From Ditylenchus dipsaci (Eukaryota; Nematoda; Chromadorea; Rhabditida; Anguinidae), in assembly GCA_004194705.1 (NCBI GenBank), contig SADC01001337.1:124001-188000 (forward strand): a stretch of DNA of 64,000 nucleotides, given 5' to 3'. Numbering within the stretch: the stretch's first letter is position 1; each line of letters starts with the position of its first letter. Below are positions 23,141 to 35,150 of this stretch, one piece after another. Under the pieces are notes generated by a model that was not told the origin of the DNA, ran no database searches, and saw only the letters and a list, made by a program, of their open reading frames with translations. The position numbers were made by a program, and so were the translations under genes.

Positions 23141-23397
23141 TACCGTATTTCTTCTGATTAACGCCCCGGGGACGTTTATTTTTTGACTAGCCTCTAGGGG
23201 ACGTTAATTAGAATCATTTTTGGATTTCTCAGTACTCAACAAAAATCTAAAACGTATAATCGGTAAAGCTCGCGAGAACTAAAAAAATACAAAAAAATGT
23301 TTGAACAAAAATTATGCTCCGAGATACAAACCCTCAAAGTCGAGATGGTGGAGGCGATCGTTTATTAGAGGGGGCATTAATTAGAGGAAATACGGTA
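23141..23397. mobile_element. TACCGTATTT-family MITE
   Basis: Ends TACCGTATTTCTTCTGATTA and TTAGAGGAAATACGGTA. Interior phrase 'gctccgagatacaaaccctc' is shared with the copies at 16935-17370, 36179 and 44517. Confidence 0.75.
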
Positions 23398-24092
23398 TGC
23401 ACAATGCATATTAGACGATAACTAGGCAAAAAAGCAATAAAAACATAAAAAAATTTAGATGTATGTTTATTAAATTGTCCATAACTTCTCAGAGTAACCC
23501 TTTCCGCCTTTCGTCCCCACCAGGGTGGTACAATTGAACTTCGCTATAGGGGCGAGCTCGAACTCAGCCGAATGATTTAGAACTCAGCCGGCTATTCGAA
23601 GTTATCAAAAAACAGTCAAAGATCAAAAAAACGTCAATAATTATTGAATTATAAGTTTTCTTGGAATAAAAAGACGTGATTTAGCACTAAAAGCGTTACC
23701 AAATTAGTGCTATTTTTGCTGTACTCATTACACAAAATTCGTGCTAGCAGTGTATTATTGCCAATGGCACTGAATTAGTGACACACTAATTAGTGTTTTT
23801 GAAGTGCTTTTTTAGCACTAAATTTACACTGTTTGATAAGGAGTTGTGCCCAAATGTAGCTCCCTGGTTCTTTTTTTATTTATTCCGGATGAAGATTATG
23901 AAAATGTTGATTTTGATTGAAATTGTTGTTGCAAGCCTTTGTTTGTATGAATAAAAAAATAGGTGACTTCAGATTGAGCAAAAATGATATCAATTCGACT
24001 TATCTTCAAAAACAATTTTTTTTTTGAAAAAAAAAACCTGGGTATTAAAACACGATTTCTTCCCTTTTCTTAGCCTGAAAAAGCGTTTCAAG

Positions 24093-24916
24093 TAGGCTTG
24101 GCAGTTTGGGTCCGGGCCGGAAACGGGAATGGGAATTTTAAAAAAATTGATCCTGCGGGAAACGGCAATGGGAATTCCAAAATTTCGGGAAACGGGAATT
24201 TGTAAAATAAGAGAAAAAATCCAAAATTCTGTGATTTTTTCTTCAAACAAATCAAAACAAACAAATCAATAAAGGCCTACTTAGACTTCCCGAAGTCACG
24301 CTTGACTCCGGAGTCAAAATCGGTGACTCTCGAGTCAAATCGATGACTTTGGAGTCAGATAGATGATTCCGGAGTCAGCATGAGTTCCGAAGTCAACCCA
24401 GTTTTGTCATGCAAAACTACTGTAATCATTTGTTTTGCATTTTTTCATGTTGTTTTCAATCGGGATCCTATTTTTTCGCTGCAAGACGACGAAAAAACAT
24501 ACTGTGACAGATGTCAGTATGAAAATTTATAGTATGTAGAGAGTGATCTTTAATTTTAAAAATCTTCACCGGAACAAACAAGTGGTACGGTCTTGGTTTC
24601 AGGAATGAAAAAAGCTTGTTCTCACATTAAGTAGATTCCTAAATTCTCAGCCGTTTTTCTGTTGAAGAAGACTTTTTACCAGAAATGACTGAAGAAATGA
24701 CAAGCAAAAGTGCTTAGTAGCAAACTTCTTTTGTTTTGACATTCAATAAATTAGAATTTGGATTTCGGGAAAATTTTGGAATTTTCGAAAAGTGAACGGG
24801 CAAAAAAAACGGGATTTTGAACTTTGAGCCGGCGGGAAACGGGAACGGGAAAGTGATTATTTTCGGGATTCCCAAACCGGGATTCCTGTGGGATTCCCGT
24901 CCCGCTGCCAAGCCTA
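24093..24916. mobile_element. hAT-like MITE, 8-bp TSD GTTTCAAG
   Basis: Ends TAGGCTTGGCAG and CTGCCAAGCCTA with perfect GTTTCAAG at 24085-24092 and 24917-24924. Arms are rich in 'cgggaatgggaatt' type repeats. The centre has loose repeats around 24290-24390 ('gactccggagtcaa'). No transposase. Confidence 0.85.
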
Positions 24917-25002
24917 GTTTCAAGGGGGTAATCTGATTTCGGCCTACTTCACAAAGAGAAATTCCGGCCAAAACGTCGCTATAAAATAGAACTGTCCGCA
25001 GT

Positions 25003-25075
25003 GAGAGTCGAACTTAAGACCCATTTTTCAAAAAATCAATCAATTAATCCACTACGGCACTAAATTGGGCTATGA
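25003..25075 (-). repeat. tRNA-derived SINE-like unit
   Basis: On the minus strand an A-box-like TAGTGCCGTAGTGG is followed by a B-box-like AGTTCGACTCT. A degenerate tRNA-like head, different in sequence from the unit at 20989. A real tRNA gene is unlikely because the arms do not pair well. Confidence 0.5.
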
Positions 25076-25377
25076 AATCCCTACTCTACATCTTGAAACC
25101 CCGTGAACACAATGGAGGCGCCAATAGCGCATGTTGCCTTTTATTTAGTATATTTCACTAGCCTAATAGCACAGAACAAGAAAAACAAAAATAAATTAAA
25201 AATGCAATGAAACGCAAAATGATAATGTCTATTTTGATTTGAAGTCCTCGTTGGAATTTTTTCAGGTGACCCTTCTTTTTCATCGTTGTATCCGTATCTC
25301 TCTAAATGTAGTTGCATAGAAAATTCGCCTAAACTAAATCTGGGGCACCTGTGCACTTAGGGGGAGGGGCTTTAATA

Positions 25378-25690
25378 TTAGACGTGTTTAGACGTCTCCT
25401 AATTAATTCTTATACGCTAAAAACGATAAAAAGTTGTTTACTAACAAATTTCGCACTAAAAAACTAAGTTTTCAAAAAAATTTTGTTACCAAAAGTTGAC
25501 CGACTGGGGATGGGGGAGAGCTCAGGTTCAAGTGCTCCGGAAATTTGCCCACTGTCAAGGCCGAGCGTGCCAACTGTTGAGCTAGACATAGAATTGCACG
25601 AAAGAAATTTAGCTGAGCTATAGGTCTTCCAAGGTATGTAGTTCTGTGTGTAGTTAAACGGTTGTCACGCTCGGCCTTGACATTGTTAAG
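25378..25690. repeat. Repeat copies upstream of the LRR gene end
   Basis: 25378-25505 is a half copy of the 8157-8745 palindrome. 25545-25690 is an inverted repeat ('tgtcaaggccgagcgtgcca' and its complement) ending just before the stop codon of the LRR gene at 25698, so it may overlap that gene's 3' UTR. Confidence 0.6.
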
Positions 25691-25697
25691 AGACTCA

Positions 25698-28600
25698 CTA
25701 TTGAGATTTGTTGAGACTTTTTTCATCTCTATCGAGGAACTTCAACTGTGGCAGCATTGAGAAGATGGCCTCTCTATCAATCCTACTTCCGAGCATTAGC
25801 TTTTCCAGGCTGCTTAATTTTGCCAGTGGCTTCAGCACACGAATATCCTAAATAAGTATTTAGTTTTTTGACTAGGAAATCAAAAATACCGAGATGTTGT
25901 TGTTAGTCAAATTGATTGAACGAAGAGTGGGGAAATTCTCTGCTAGAGGTTCAAGAGCATCGATAGAATTCAATTGACAGTCAGAGAGGTCAATTTTAAC
26001 AAGTTGTCTGAATTTTTTCAGCCCTTTCAAGCTTTTTGTATTACTTCCATTCAATTTCAAGAATTTCCTTAAAACATTTTTTTAATAAACTGACCAATTT
26101 AAATGACCATTGCCATCTACGGCCATGACCATTGGGAATTTTTGAATTCGCAGGGGACAGCTTAATTACTGCGAAAATATTTTTTGAATTTTTTGTTTGT
26201 ATTTGCGACAATATGAAAAATATCGGTCCGGGCTGTCCAGTCTTCCAGATAGTCAACAAATTTCACTCAGTCAAAACTTCATACAATTTTTTTCGCCTAT
26301 AATATTTAGGTTAGTCAATTTTTTGTAGCAAAAATAATTTTTGTGGCTAATTTATTCTTTTTTTTGTGGCTAATTTTCAGTTTGTCTGGTTTTATCAAAT
26401 TTTCTCATCTGTTTTCACGAGAACGGTTGATTGAGATTTCTGTCGATTTTGACTCACAATTTTACGCCGAATACGATTGTGCAATTAGTTTTCGCACTTT
26501 TAATTGAAAAAGAAATATCAGAGAAATTTAAAATTGGCAAAAATTTGACCTTCCAAATGGGGCTAGGACGCTTCGCTATGGACAGTTCGCTATGTTTTTT
26601 GATTTTTTTCGGTAAAATTTTACCGAAAAAGTTCTAAAAACATAGCGAACTGTCCATAGCGAAGTGTCCTCATAGCGAAGTGTCCTTTTACCCTTCCAAA
26701 TCATTGAATTTTCAACTTCTTTTATGTAGTTCTCTTGTATATTTGTAGTCCAACAAATCAAATAACATCTCAAAAGGGTGAGCCAGATCAAAGCTATCTA
26801 TTATGCCCCAAATTGCAGCAGAGTGATCACAGTTTCACAGAGAATTTGTGATTTTCCTATAAAGATCCAGTTTAAAATCCATTCATCACAACCACTTCAC
26901 CATAACTCACTTATAGCTGTGCAGATATTTTTTCAGCCATTACAAATAAACTTGAATTTCATATGCAAAAGCAATTATTTAGCTGTCTCCCGCTAATGAA
27001 AAAGTCGAAATTTCCGTGGCCATAGACGGCAATGGTCCTTTGAAAAATAAAAAGACTTACACTGTATCACGATGAACCTTTCTGAATTTCGACTTGATAT
27101 CGCCTACAGAACTATAGGCTGGAATAGCTGTTCTTTTCTGAACCAGGCGAGGCTTTCCAGTCGGTTGAAACTGCTTAACAGGTTTACGTTCTCGATTAGT
27201 TGACAAAATGTTTTGTTGATCGTGAAAAAGTTGCAATTCTAAAATTGTTTGTGACTATTGCATTAATATATTTTAGACTGACCTGTTTTTCTCACTCGCT
27301 TGGTAACTGATGAAGGATCATGTTGGACTGAAACAACTACATTCAAACCTCGATATAGTGACACCCCAAAAGTTCGTTCCTGCCTAGGGTGAGACACTTA
27401 TTTAACCCAATTTTTAAAGTCCTTCATCCATTCTGTTCTGACAGTTTGGTCGCAAATATCGTAAGGATTCCGATTTTGCCGATCGTTTTTTGAAAACTCC
27501 CAGCCTGAGGAGCTCAGACACGACCCTGGTATCAAATTTAAATTAGGAAACTGTTTTCAAATATTTTCTTGTAAATTAAAGAGCAGAAAAAAGTAGTTAA
27601 AGACTTTTTTCGGAGTCATTGTCTTAAAATTAAGGAGGCAGGGGCAACGGGACATGTGCCGAAATGCAATTTGACATTAGTTTGCTCATTTGTGAGCACT
27701 TATAAATGCTGTTTTTTGGACCACTCATGATCACTGCAATATAGCGTCAAATAGTTGGCTTACTTCGCTGATTTTGAAGAATATCGTCCTCTTCTACTTT
27801 CACACAGTCGATTTGAATTCCGCATTGGGTGTGGCTCAGCATGACACTGGAGGAGTTATCAGATTCATCATCAGAGGATTCTGAATCTTCCTCTTTAGGC
27901 TCTTTGAAATTTGTGACATGTTCATTTTCCAGATTGTCGGTCTGACAAGTGTCTTCACATCCTGGCTCTTCTCCATCTTCGTCGATCCTGACTGAAAGTT
28001 TAACAAATAAAGTTTGAATGCATTTACCGTATTTCCTATAATAGGCCTCCTGTGCGGCTTATTTTTCAACGCAAAACAAAAGAGCAATTTTTCTTCTTTT
28101 TATATCAATTTTCCCGCTTTGAATTGGAAATTTCTTGGGCATTTTCCAGCTCCCAACTTTAGTTTTAGCTTCTGAAATGTGTAGAAAAAGTTTTTTTAGG
28201 GTCCAGCTGAGAAAAAATTACTAAAGTTTTAACTCAGGTTTAAGTGAGTAATGGGCTCAGATTCAACTTCAAGTAATTATGACTTTTTGTCTTGCTCCAC
28301 AAAGGAGTATGAAAAATTTAAATCACCTTCATCATCAGCTTCCTGATCAGAATCATCAGAATCGTCACCAAGATAATTTCTAAATCTTTTCGTCTCTCGA
28401 CCTGTTGGCAGGAGCAACATCACTCGTTTCTGGCTTTTTCGGCTACTCCGACTGCCGTTCGACTTCAAAATTGATTTTGGAAAGTGTTGGGACTGAAGGG
28501 ATAACACCTCTAGAGCAGTCAACAAACGTCTGCTCTCAGTAGTAGACAAAGATTCAGACGAGGTTGGAGAAGAGCAGGCACTAGCATGTATAGAAGAGGT

Positions 28601-28786
28601 TCTTCTACGAGCTCGTTGTCTGTATCCACCTTGTACAGTAGATGGATTGAGCGACACAATTGGCTTTTTGGAAGAAGAAGAAGAAAAGTCTAGACCATTT
28701 ATTGGCTCTGGCTTAATAGAAATATCTTCTTCGTCAGAAGAGTTGATATATTCTGGAATGTCAAAAGGGAACTGAGGCACAGTCAT
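25698..28786 (-). CDS. Acidic Ser-rich protein with ANP32-like leucine-rich repeats
   Basis: Six exons join in phase without any break: 28327-28786 (ATG at 28786), 27764-27991, 27283-27327, 27061-27238, 25890-26067, 25698-25847 (TAG). The N-terminal ~230 residues are Ser/Asp/Glu-rich: IKPEP (a possible SUMO site), RQRARRR, RVMLLLPTGRETKRFRNYL, then DDSDDSDQEADDE and KEPKEEDSESSDDESDNSS. The last ~110 residues are leucine-rich repeats: LVKIDLSDCQLNSIDALEPL, FPTLRSINLTNNNISDI, LSSLEKLMLGS and MLPQLKFLDRDE. The spacing and the 'LPQLKFLDxDE' cap match the LRRcap of ANP32-type proteins. The order, acidic part first and LRR last, is reversed from ANP32, so this is not a plain orthologue. Probably nuclear. 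A specific gene name is not justified. Confidence 0.75.
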
Positions 28787-28849
28787 GGCGATCTGTAGGG
28801 TACCTGGATCACCTAAAAAGATAGATTTTGGCTAAACCGCGCCTGAGAC

Positions 28850-29275
28850 CCAGCACTCACCCGAACTTGAGCGCCATCAGTCATTTTGCCTTGTTCTCCA
28901 AGGTAAAATAAAAAATTTCGGTTGTTTTTTTGTCAGAATTTAAAATCGACCTTTGACAAAAAAACTAATTCTCCAAATGATTTTATTTGCCTTGTGAGGC
29001 CAAGGCAAAATGACTGATGGGGTTCAGGTTCGGGTGAGTGCTGGAGGGAAAACTCAACCTGAGTCGCACCACTCACTCGACCTGAGCTCCAGCTCAGTTT
29101 TTTTGGTCAAAGTTCGACTTTAAATTTTGAAAAAGAAAACTACCAAAAATTTTTATTTTGCCTTGGGGGACCAAGGCAAAATGACTGATGGGGCTCAGGT
29201 TCGGCTGAGTGTTGAGCTCAGGTTCTAGTGCTCCTAGATTTTCAGCAACAACCGAAAGGTGTCTTGAATAGATTT
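28850..29275. repeat. Inverted and direct repeats of 'ccaaggcaaaatgactgatg'
   Basis: 28855-29040 is a palindrome built on CAGTCATTTTGCCTTG and its complement; a third partial copy follows at 29160-29200. Upstream intergenic DNA of the LRR gene; no promoter motif recognised. Confidence 0.6.
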
Positions 29276-29409
29276 TAAAATTTACTCGCCACCGATGGGA
29301 ATATTTCTAAAGGTGGGTACCAGGTCGATTTAAAAAAGAATCATTTTGAAATAAAAAATTGTTGTGCACTTTTTTAGTAATAATAAGTAAAAAGCACTTT
29401 GATGAGATA

Positions 29410-29700
29410 ATGGTAACGGTGGCTCAGTGGTAAACAGGGTTGGCGGGTGCGGGTTTTTTTGCTCAGGTGTATCTTTTTTCCAATTTCGAATTTAAAATTG
29501 GACGGTGTGCCCCGGGTGTGTCTGTAAAAGCCACACCCCAAGCACACGTAGAAAAAAAATTTGTCGGGTGTGGCTTAGGTGTAGCTCTTTAGCTAAAAAT
29601 TTTTCTGAATACGCCTCTGCGTGTGGCTAAAAAGCTACACCTTACCAACCCTGGTGGTAAAGCAGCGGCTTAGTGTGAAAGTGGGTCGTCGGTTCGATTT
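29410..29700 (+). repeat. tRNA-derived SINE head split by a hAT MITE
   Basis: Left part has an A-box-like GGTGGCTCAGTGGTAAA; right part continues GCAGCGGCTTAG and a B-box-like TCGGTTCGATT. Removing 29435-29661 rejoins the two halves at normal A-to-B spacing (about 35-40 bp). Confidence 0.75.
29435..29653. mobile_element. hAT-like MITE, 8-bp TSD GTGGTAAA
   Basis: Ends CAGGGTTGG and CCAACCCTG. Perfect duplication GTGGTAAA at 29427-29434 and 29654-29661. The arms carry 'gtgtggct' and 'agctacacc' phrases. It sits between the A and B boxes of a SINE. Confidence 0.92.
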
Positions 29701-31390
29701 ACATTTGTACCGTGACAGGGTAAGTGTGAGTGTAAATGTAAGCGTAAGTGTTAATGTAATTGTAAATTTAAGGTGTCTTCACGACCCGAAAATCATTTAC
29801 TTTTACGTTTACGCCGTGAAGGAGCCATAAGAAAAAAAACCATTCTCCCAAGTCCATCCTCAAAAGTGCATGCCTCTGATTCCTATGAATCAAATCAGAA
29901 CCAGAAATCGAAAGTCGAAAAAAGTCAGAAATCAGGGATGGTAGTAACAATGAACGGATAAAATTCGCGGATATTTTTATCCGAGGCCATTTTATCCACG
30001 GATACCGATTTATCTGCGGATATTTTGATTGTTACTGCCACCCCAGAAATTAGTCCCAGCCTGGTGCACACCCTGGGACCGGTAAATAATTTTTATAAAA
30101 GATATCCCTTTTGTCTGAAAATTAAGACAAATACTATTCTTTAAACATTTTTTTTATGCATAAAAATGCATCAGTCGAAATGACTGCTAAAGCAATCTTA
30201 TCATCTTTATTTTGATCGGATATATCTTATATCTGCCTTTTTTTGCTGAAAAGTGCCTTTTAAGAAATATTTGAACTTTTTTTTTTATCAAAGTGATAAC
30301 ACTATCAGGTAGCTCTCCGAATCTAGTTTCGAATGGCGTATTGTATATTGGAACATCTTTGCAATTTATAGCACACAAAGGTAAAAGTATGAATTAATTT
30401 ATTTTTGCGATTTCCTTCATACTTTTGCTTTTTTGTGCTAAATTTTGCAAAATGGTGCAAAAATTAATACACTGTTAGAACGAGAGTTGCTGGGTTACCT
30501 GATGGTGTTATCATTTTCGCAAAATTGTTTAGATTTCTAGCGCTATTATAATTTTTCTTCTAAAATTTTAAAAAGAAGGCATTTTTCATTAAAAAAGAAG
30601 GCACATTCAATACTTTAATTTTAAAGTTGACTAGATTAATGGGGTTATTCAATAGTATGGTCATACCTGCCGGCCGCCGGCGAAAACTGGCACTTTTGGA
30701 GCGCCCCTGCCGGCGAAAGTGGTGGCGCTCATTTTCAAAAAAGCCGGCGGCGGGCTATTTTATTTTTCGGAAATGCGCAGGTATGAGTATGGTCGATTTA
30801 GATTAGCGTTGACCAATTAAGCTGTCAAATAAAAACTCGATCAATTGGCCGATCAACTGACCGGTCTCTTGACAGCGACTGACCGGTCTCTTGACTGAGA
30901 AGCGGTCGATTAAATAAAATCTGGCTCACAAGGAAAGTACCCGAGGTGCGATTTTGAGAAGGCTGTATGTATTTTCCCACCTTAAATGATTCTGTTACGC
31001 CCTCAAATTATTTCTTTATGTCTCTATCACAATTGTAAGTGTTAATGTAAATGTAAGGTGTCTTCACAATACCGAAAACATTTACATCTACACTTACGTC
31101 TTCACAATACGAATGTAAATGTAAATGCAAATTTTTGAATTATCCTCATTTTTATTTCCAAAAGGCAGTTTTTCTAACCCAACTACCAATTTTTCAAGTT
31201 TTTATAACTAGCATTGAACTCCTCGTCGTCAATAAAGCACTTTTAGTATTCTCTGAAAATACTTGAATTTAATTTTCATTTACATTTCATTCGTATTGCG
31301 AAGAGGTAAGTGTAAGTGTAAATGCAAGGGGTGTTCATAATACCAAAAAGATTTACACTCACATTTACACTTACACTTACAATTGTGATA
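29700..31390. repeat. GTAAATGT-type satellite-like repeats
   Basis: 29710-29825 and 31028-31135 carry loose 6-12 bp units (GTAAGTGTAAATGTAA...) followed by 'ggtgtcttcac', with inverted counterparts at 31300-31385 ('ttacacttacaattgtgat'). 31028-31385 forms an inverted repeat. 29933-30045 is another small palindrome ('gtagtaacaatgaacggata' / 'tattttgattgttactgcc'), perhaps a further hAT-like MITE. No gene seen here. Confidence 0.5.
30662..30785. mobile_element. Small hAT-like MITE, 8-bp TSD AGTATGGT
   Basis: Ends CATACCTGC and GCAGGTATG with perfect AGTATGGT at 30654-30661 and 30786-30793. 124 bp, GC-rich compared with its surroundings (GCCGGCGGCGGGC), so recent. Confidence 0.85.
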
Positions 31391-31994
31391 AGGATATTGG
31401 AGTATTTCTTCAACTTTTTCATTCAATTGAAAAATTAAATTAAAAAGAAAAAATACATTTAAGGTATAAATAGTTTGAGTCTTTCGGAAATGGGGATATC
31501 CCTTTCAGGGCTAAAAAAATTTAAAGTTGATTGTTTGATTATCAGCATGTAGCTGTGCGTTTCTAGTTTCTAATAAGCTATCAATTGCATCTTTGTTGTG
31601 AAAAATAAATTAAACAATTTCTCGTTTTTTATGAACAGGATTTGCTTCATAAAATCTATTTTAAAAGTTTTCAAAAATCACACTGTTAATGGACCTTATG
31701 GTGGGCGTAATTTTGAGCACCCTATCACGCGATTTTTTATTGCATATTCATGTGGAACATGCATGACTTCCTAGCGAAATCGGGCCCTGGAGGCGGTGTT
31801 TTCCAAAATTTGATAAAACAATTGGATCAAATGAATGAAATACCCATGATAAGAGCGTCACGGACATTGTTGATTTTTATTCACACACACAATTATTATT
31901 TTTTAGCAGTATGAAGTTTATACTTCTTACCATTAGAAACTAGCAAACTTTATGGTGGTAAAAAATCTAAAACTCAATATAAAAATGAGTTAAA

Positions 31995-32671
31995 TACAGT
32001 CAAACCTCGATTTAACGACCCCCACCTCAAGTTCGTTCCCACCTAGGGTCTGACACTTTTTTTTAACCTATTTTTGAAGTCTTTTGCGTGCTGTCTTTGG
32101 CTAGTCTGGTCGCAAATATCGTAAGGATTCCGATCCCGAAAACCTAAAGTTTTCGCTTTCAAAAAAGCGAAAACCTCGATTTAACGACCCCCTTCTGAAA
32201 ATTAGAGGGTCATTAAATCCAGGTTTTGATTTTTAAATGGTGCGTAGGCGTTTGGCCCCTTTTGTGACATTTTTGGCGTTCTGCCCTATGTTCTATTTTA
32301 GCCACTTCGGCTTTATTTTAAAGCCATTTTGTAGTTCGTAAGACGTTTTTTGGTCCCAGAGCCTAAGGCTAATCCTAAGGCCTAACCCCAAGCCTAAGGC
32401 CTAAGCCTAAGTAGGCCTGAGTGGCTAAAACAGAACACAGGGCAGAACGCCAAAAATGTCACAAAAGGGGCCAAACGCACCTACGCCTTTTTGATAGCGA
32501 AAACTCTAGATTTCTGAACAACGATCGGCGAAATCGGAATCCTTACGATATTTGCGACCAGACTGTCAAAAAGCATCGAAAAAATATTTTTAAAATGGTG
32601 TTAAAAAAGTGTCGAACCCTAGGTGGGAACGAACTTGAGGTGGGGGTCGTTAAATCGAGGTTTGACTGTGT
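31995..32671. mobile_element. pogo/Tigger-like palindromic MITE
   Basis: Ends ACAGTCAAACCTCGATTTAA and TTAAATCGAGGTTTGACTGT, flanked by TA. Next to each end the family phrase 'aagttcgttcccacctaggg' occurs. The centre holds GCCTAA-type repeats (32357-32418). Relatives at 14811, 27345, 34331, 41026, 58765 and 63872. Confidence 0.8.
32357..32418 (-). repeat. Degenerate TTAGGC (telomere-like) units
   Basis: Several GCCTAA/GCCTAAG/CCTAAG units in about 60 bp on the plus strand, equal to TTAGGC on the minus strand, the nematode telomere repeat. The array is short and imperfect and lies in the loop of a MITE, so it could equally be chance or a MITE-internal satellite. Confidence 0.4.
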
Positions 32672-32989
32672 AAGGGAAAGCATGTCATGTGTCGTGTTAC
32701 GCAAGTTGAGTGAAGTAAAACGCTGTTCTGTAACTTGCTTTCGCGGCGCTACCCAGGTTCTTAAATTAGAAGTTATAATAAAGTACTGTTTCAAAAAGTC
32801 AAAGTTTATAAAAAAATGGTTTGGCCAAAAACAGGTTTAAAGAAAGATCGACGCTACTGTCATATACCCCCCCCCAAAACCGACTTTTTTGGGAGTGTCT
32901 AAAAACCATTTTTATGCAATAATTTTGCCATAAAGGGACCAGAAAAGCAGTTTAAAGGGATTATGGGCTGTATTGGGAGGGGAAGGGAA

Positions 32990-34010
32990 TAATACAGGGG
33001 CCACTTCTCGAGATGGTTGGGATCCTTAGAGTACTAATTCTCTAAGCGTCTAAGAGTACTTTTAAACCCAGGAACTTGTGGTGCAGCCATAAGTATGAGT
33101 ACTTTTCATGAACCAAGCAGCTCAGCGGGGTGGAACCCGCGGGTTTACACCTTGCCCTAGCACTTTTTGAGTGCTAGGCTGAATTTTTGGATGCTGGGCC
33201 GCTGACCCGGCCTTATAGAACGAGGCGAAATGCTCTTCGGCGAAAAAATAAAGATGTTGAACATATTTTTGAATGCTGGGGCCTACCGCATAAATAACTC
33301 TGGTATGCATGATTTTTATGCATCCAGAGTCGCTTTCGAGTGATTTGTGCCTAAGGTAAGTGCGTGCGCGCATCTCTAACTCTCAAGCCCCTGCGCCCCG
33401 AAGGGGGCCCCCTTCGGGGCGCAGGGGGCTTGGGGCTTGGAGCTTGGAGCTTGGTAAAGCAGCTAAAAAAAAGTGGCCCCATTATCATAAGTTGACTGAA
33501 AAGTTGACGGGGGCGCATTTTTTTACTAATTTGTAAATAATTTCCTTTTTTTGTTCCTTTTTTGTTCCTTTTTTGTTCTTTTGAGAGTTAGAGATGCGCG
33601 CACCCACATACCTTAGACACAAATCACTCGAAAGTGACTCTGGATGCACGAAAAAACATGCATACCAGAGTTATTTATGCGGTAGGCCCAGTATTCAAAA
33701 CTATGTTCAACATCTTTATTTTTTCGCCGAAGAGCATTTCCCCTATTTCTACAAGGCCGGGCCAGAGGCCCAGCATCCAAAAATTCAGCCTAGCACTCAA
33801 AAAGTGCTAGGCCTATGAGTAAACCCGCGAAGTCCACCCCGCTGATCGGCTTGGTCCATGAAAAGTACTTATACTTATGCCTGCACCACAAGTTCCTGGG
33901 TTTGAAAGAACTCTTAGACGCTTATAGAATGAGTACTCTAAGGATCCCAACCATCTCGAGAAGTGGACCCTGGCGATACTCCTTTAAAGGAGAACAGACT
34001 TCAAGGGGGT
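32990..34010. repeat. Large composite palindrome
   Basis: Left arm 32990-33400, right arm 33580-34010 ('ctcgagatggttgggatcct' and its complement; also GGGGCCTACCGCATAAATAA). The loop has 'gccccgaag' and 'tttttgttcc' short repeats. Same family as 20283-21905. 32746-32830 to its left is a fragment of the 9909-11214 element. Confidence 0.75.
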
Positions 34011-34330
34011 GCTGGGTTGTAGGTGGGTATTTTGACTAAAAAACGGGGTTTTTTGAACCTCAATTTATTTGATTTTTTCTTTTTACCCCTTTATTTCTTT
34101 ACAGCAAGCGATAATATTGTGCGTCCACCAGACGAAAATAACATCAGCTCAGAATTTCCAAATACATTTTTTCGAAAAAATTCGCTTTGGTCCAATTCAG
34201 GAGCGCTCTAGTAGTTTTCAGAACTGTTTCAGAACTAAAGTCTTAAGTAGTGCTGTAGTTGATATGATTAAATACAACCTCATACACAAAATGACGCTAG
34301 AAAGTAGAACTTTTTTTAACCATAAGGTTG

Positions 34331-34880
34331 TACAGTCGACTCTCTATATAACATAACTCTACATAACATAAAACTCTTTATAACATAATCCTGGAAACGA
34401 TTTGGTTGGTCGTTCCTAAATTAAGCCAAATGGACTCTCTATATAACATAATTCCACATAACATAAAACTCTTTATAAGATAAGTTTTTCTCGACCCCCA
34501 GCCTATAGATCGTCTCTCTATATAACATAATCTCCTAAAATGCCGAATTAATCGAAAGTTGAATTTGTTTTGTTTTGAGAAGAAATTTATGCATTGTTCT
34601 GGTGACCATCATTCATGATTTTTCAATTTGCTTTGTTTTGATGCTGTTGTGTAACTTGTTTTGTTTCAGCATCGATACGGACACTCCAAGCAAGAAGCGT
34701 CGCGTCATCTCTCTGAATATGAAGAAAGAAATCGTCGAAGCTTCAGCGAAGACAAATTTGCCCGGTCTCAGCAAGCAATTTGGAATGCCGGTGCCAACGG
34801 TTCAGTCAAATTTTACCGAAAGTTTCGGCAAAACATACTTTTGGCAAATTTCGTTTTTGGCGAGTTTCTCCTAGCCCACT
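34331..34880 (+). pseudogene. pogo/Tigger-type transposase N-terminal fragment
   Basis: A pogo-like terminal repeat (TACAGTCGACTCTCTATATAAC) starts at 34331, with further internal copies of the phrase 'ataacataa'. Downstream, after a tttcag at 34669, an open frame encodes PSKKRRVISLNMKKEIVEAS and then LPGLSKQFGMPVPTVQS, the helix-turn-helix (CENP-B N / psq-like) start of pogo-family transposases. The frame then loses similarity and ends; no DDE domain follows. A truncated autonomous copy that could have mobilised the MITEs with the same ends. Confidence 0.75.
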
Positions 34881-35150
34881 GAACCACCAATAAAGATACA
34901 AGTTCTGAAATAGTCCCGAAAACCACCAGGCCGCCCCTAAATTAGCCCATGGCAAACTTTTTCGGATAAAAAAATTATTTTGACATTTTGATCTGATCTG
35001 CTTTTTGTTGGGTGGATTCATGGTAATGTCGATTAGTATGAAAAAAGAGGTTAAAAAGAAAAACGAAATAAACAGTGGTTCGATAAGTCCTATTTTTTAG
35101 TCAAGGTAAACCCCTTCTCTTCCTTAAAGTCTGTTACACTTTAAAGAAGG

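Noticed and set aside
32421..32840. 139-codon open frame, plus strand
   Set aside because: It lies across the right arm of a pogo-like MITE and a fragment of the 9909-type element; composition is that of repeat DNA and no domain is visible.
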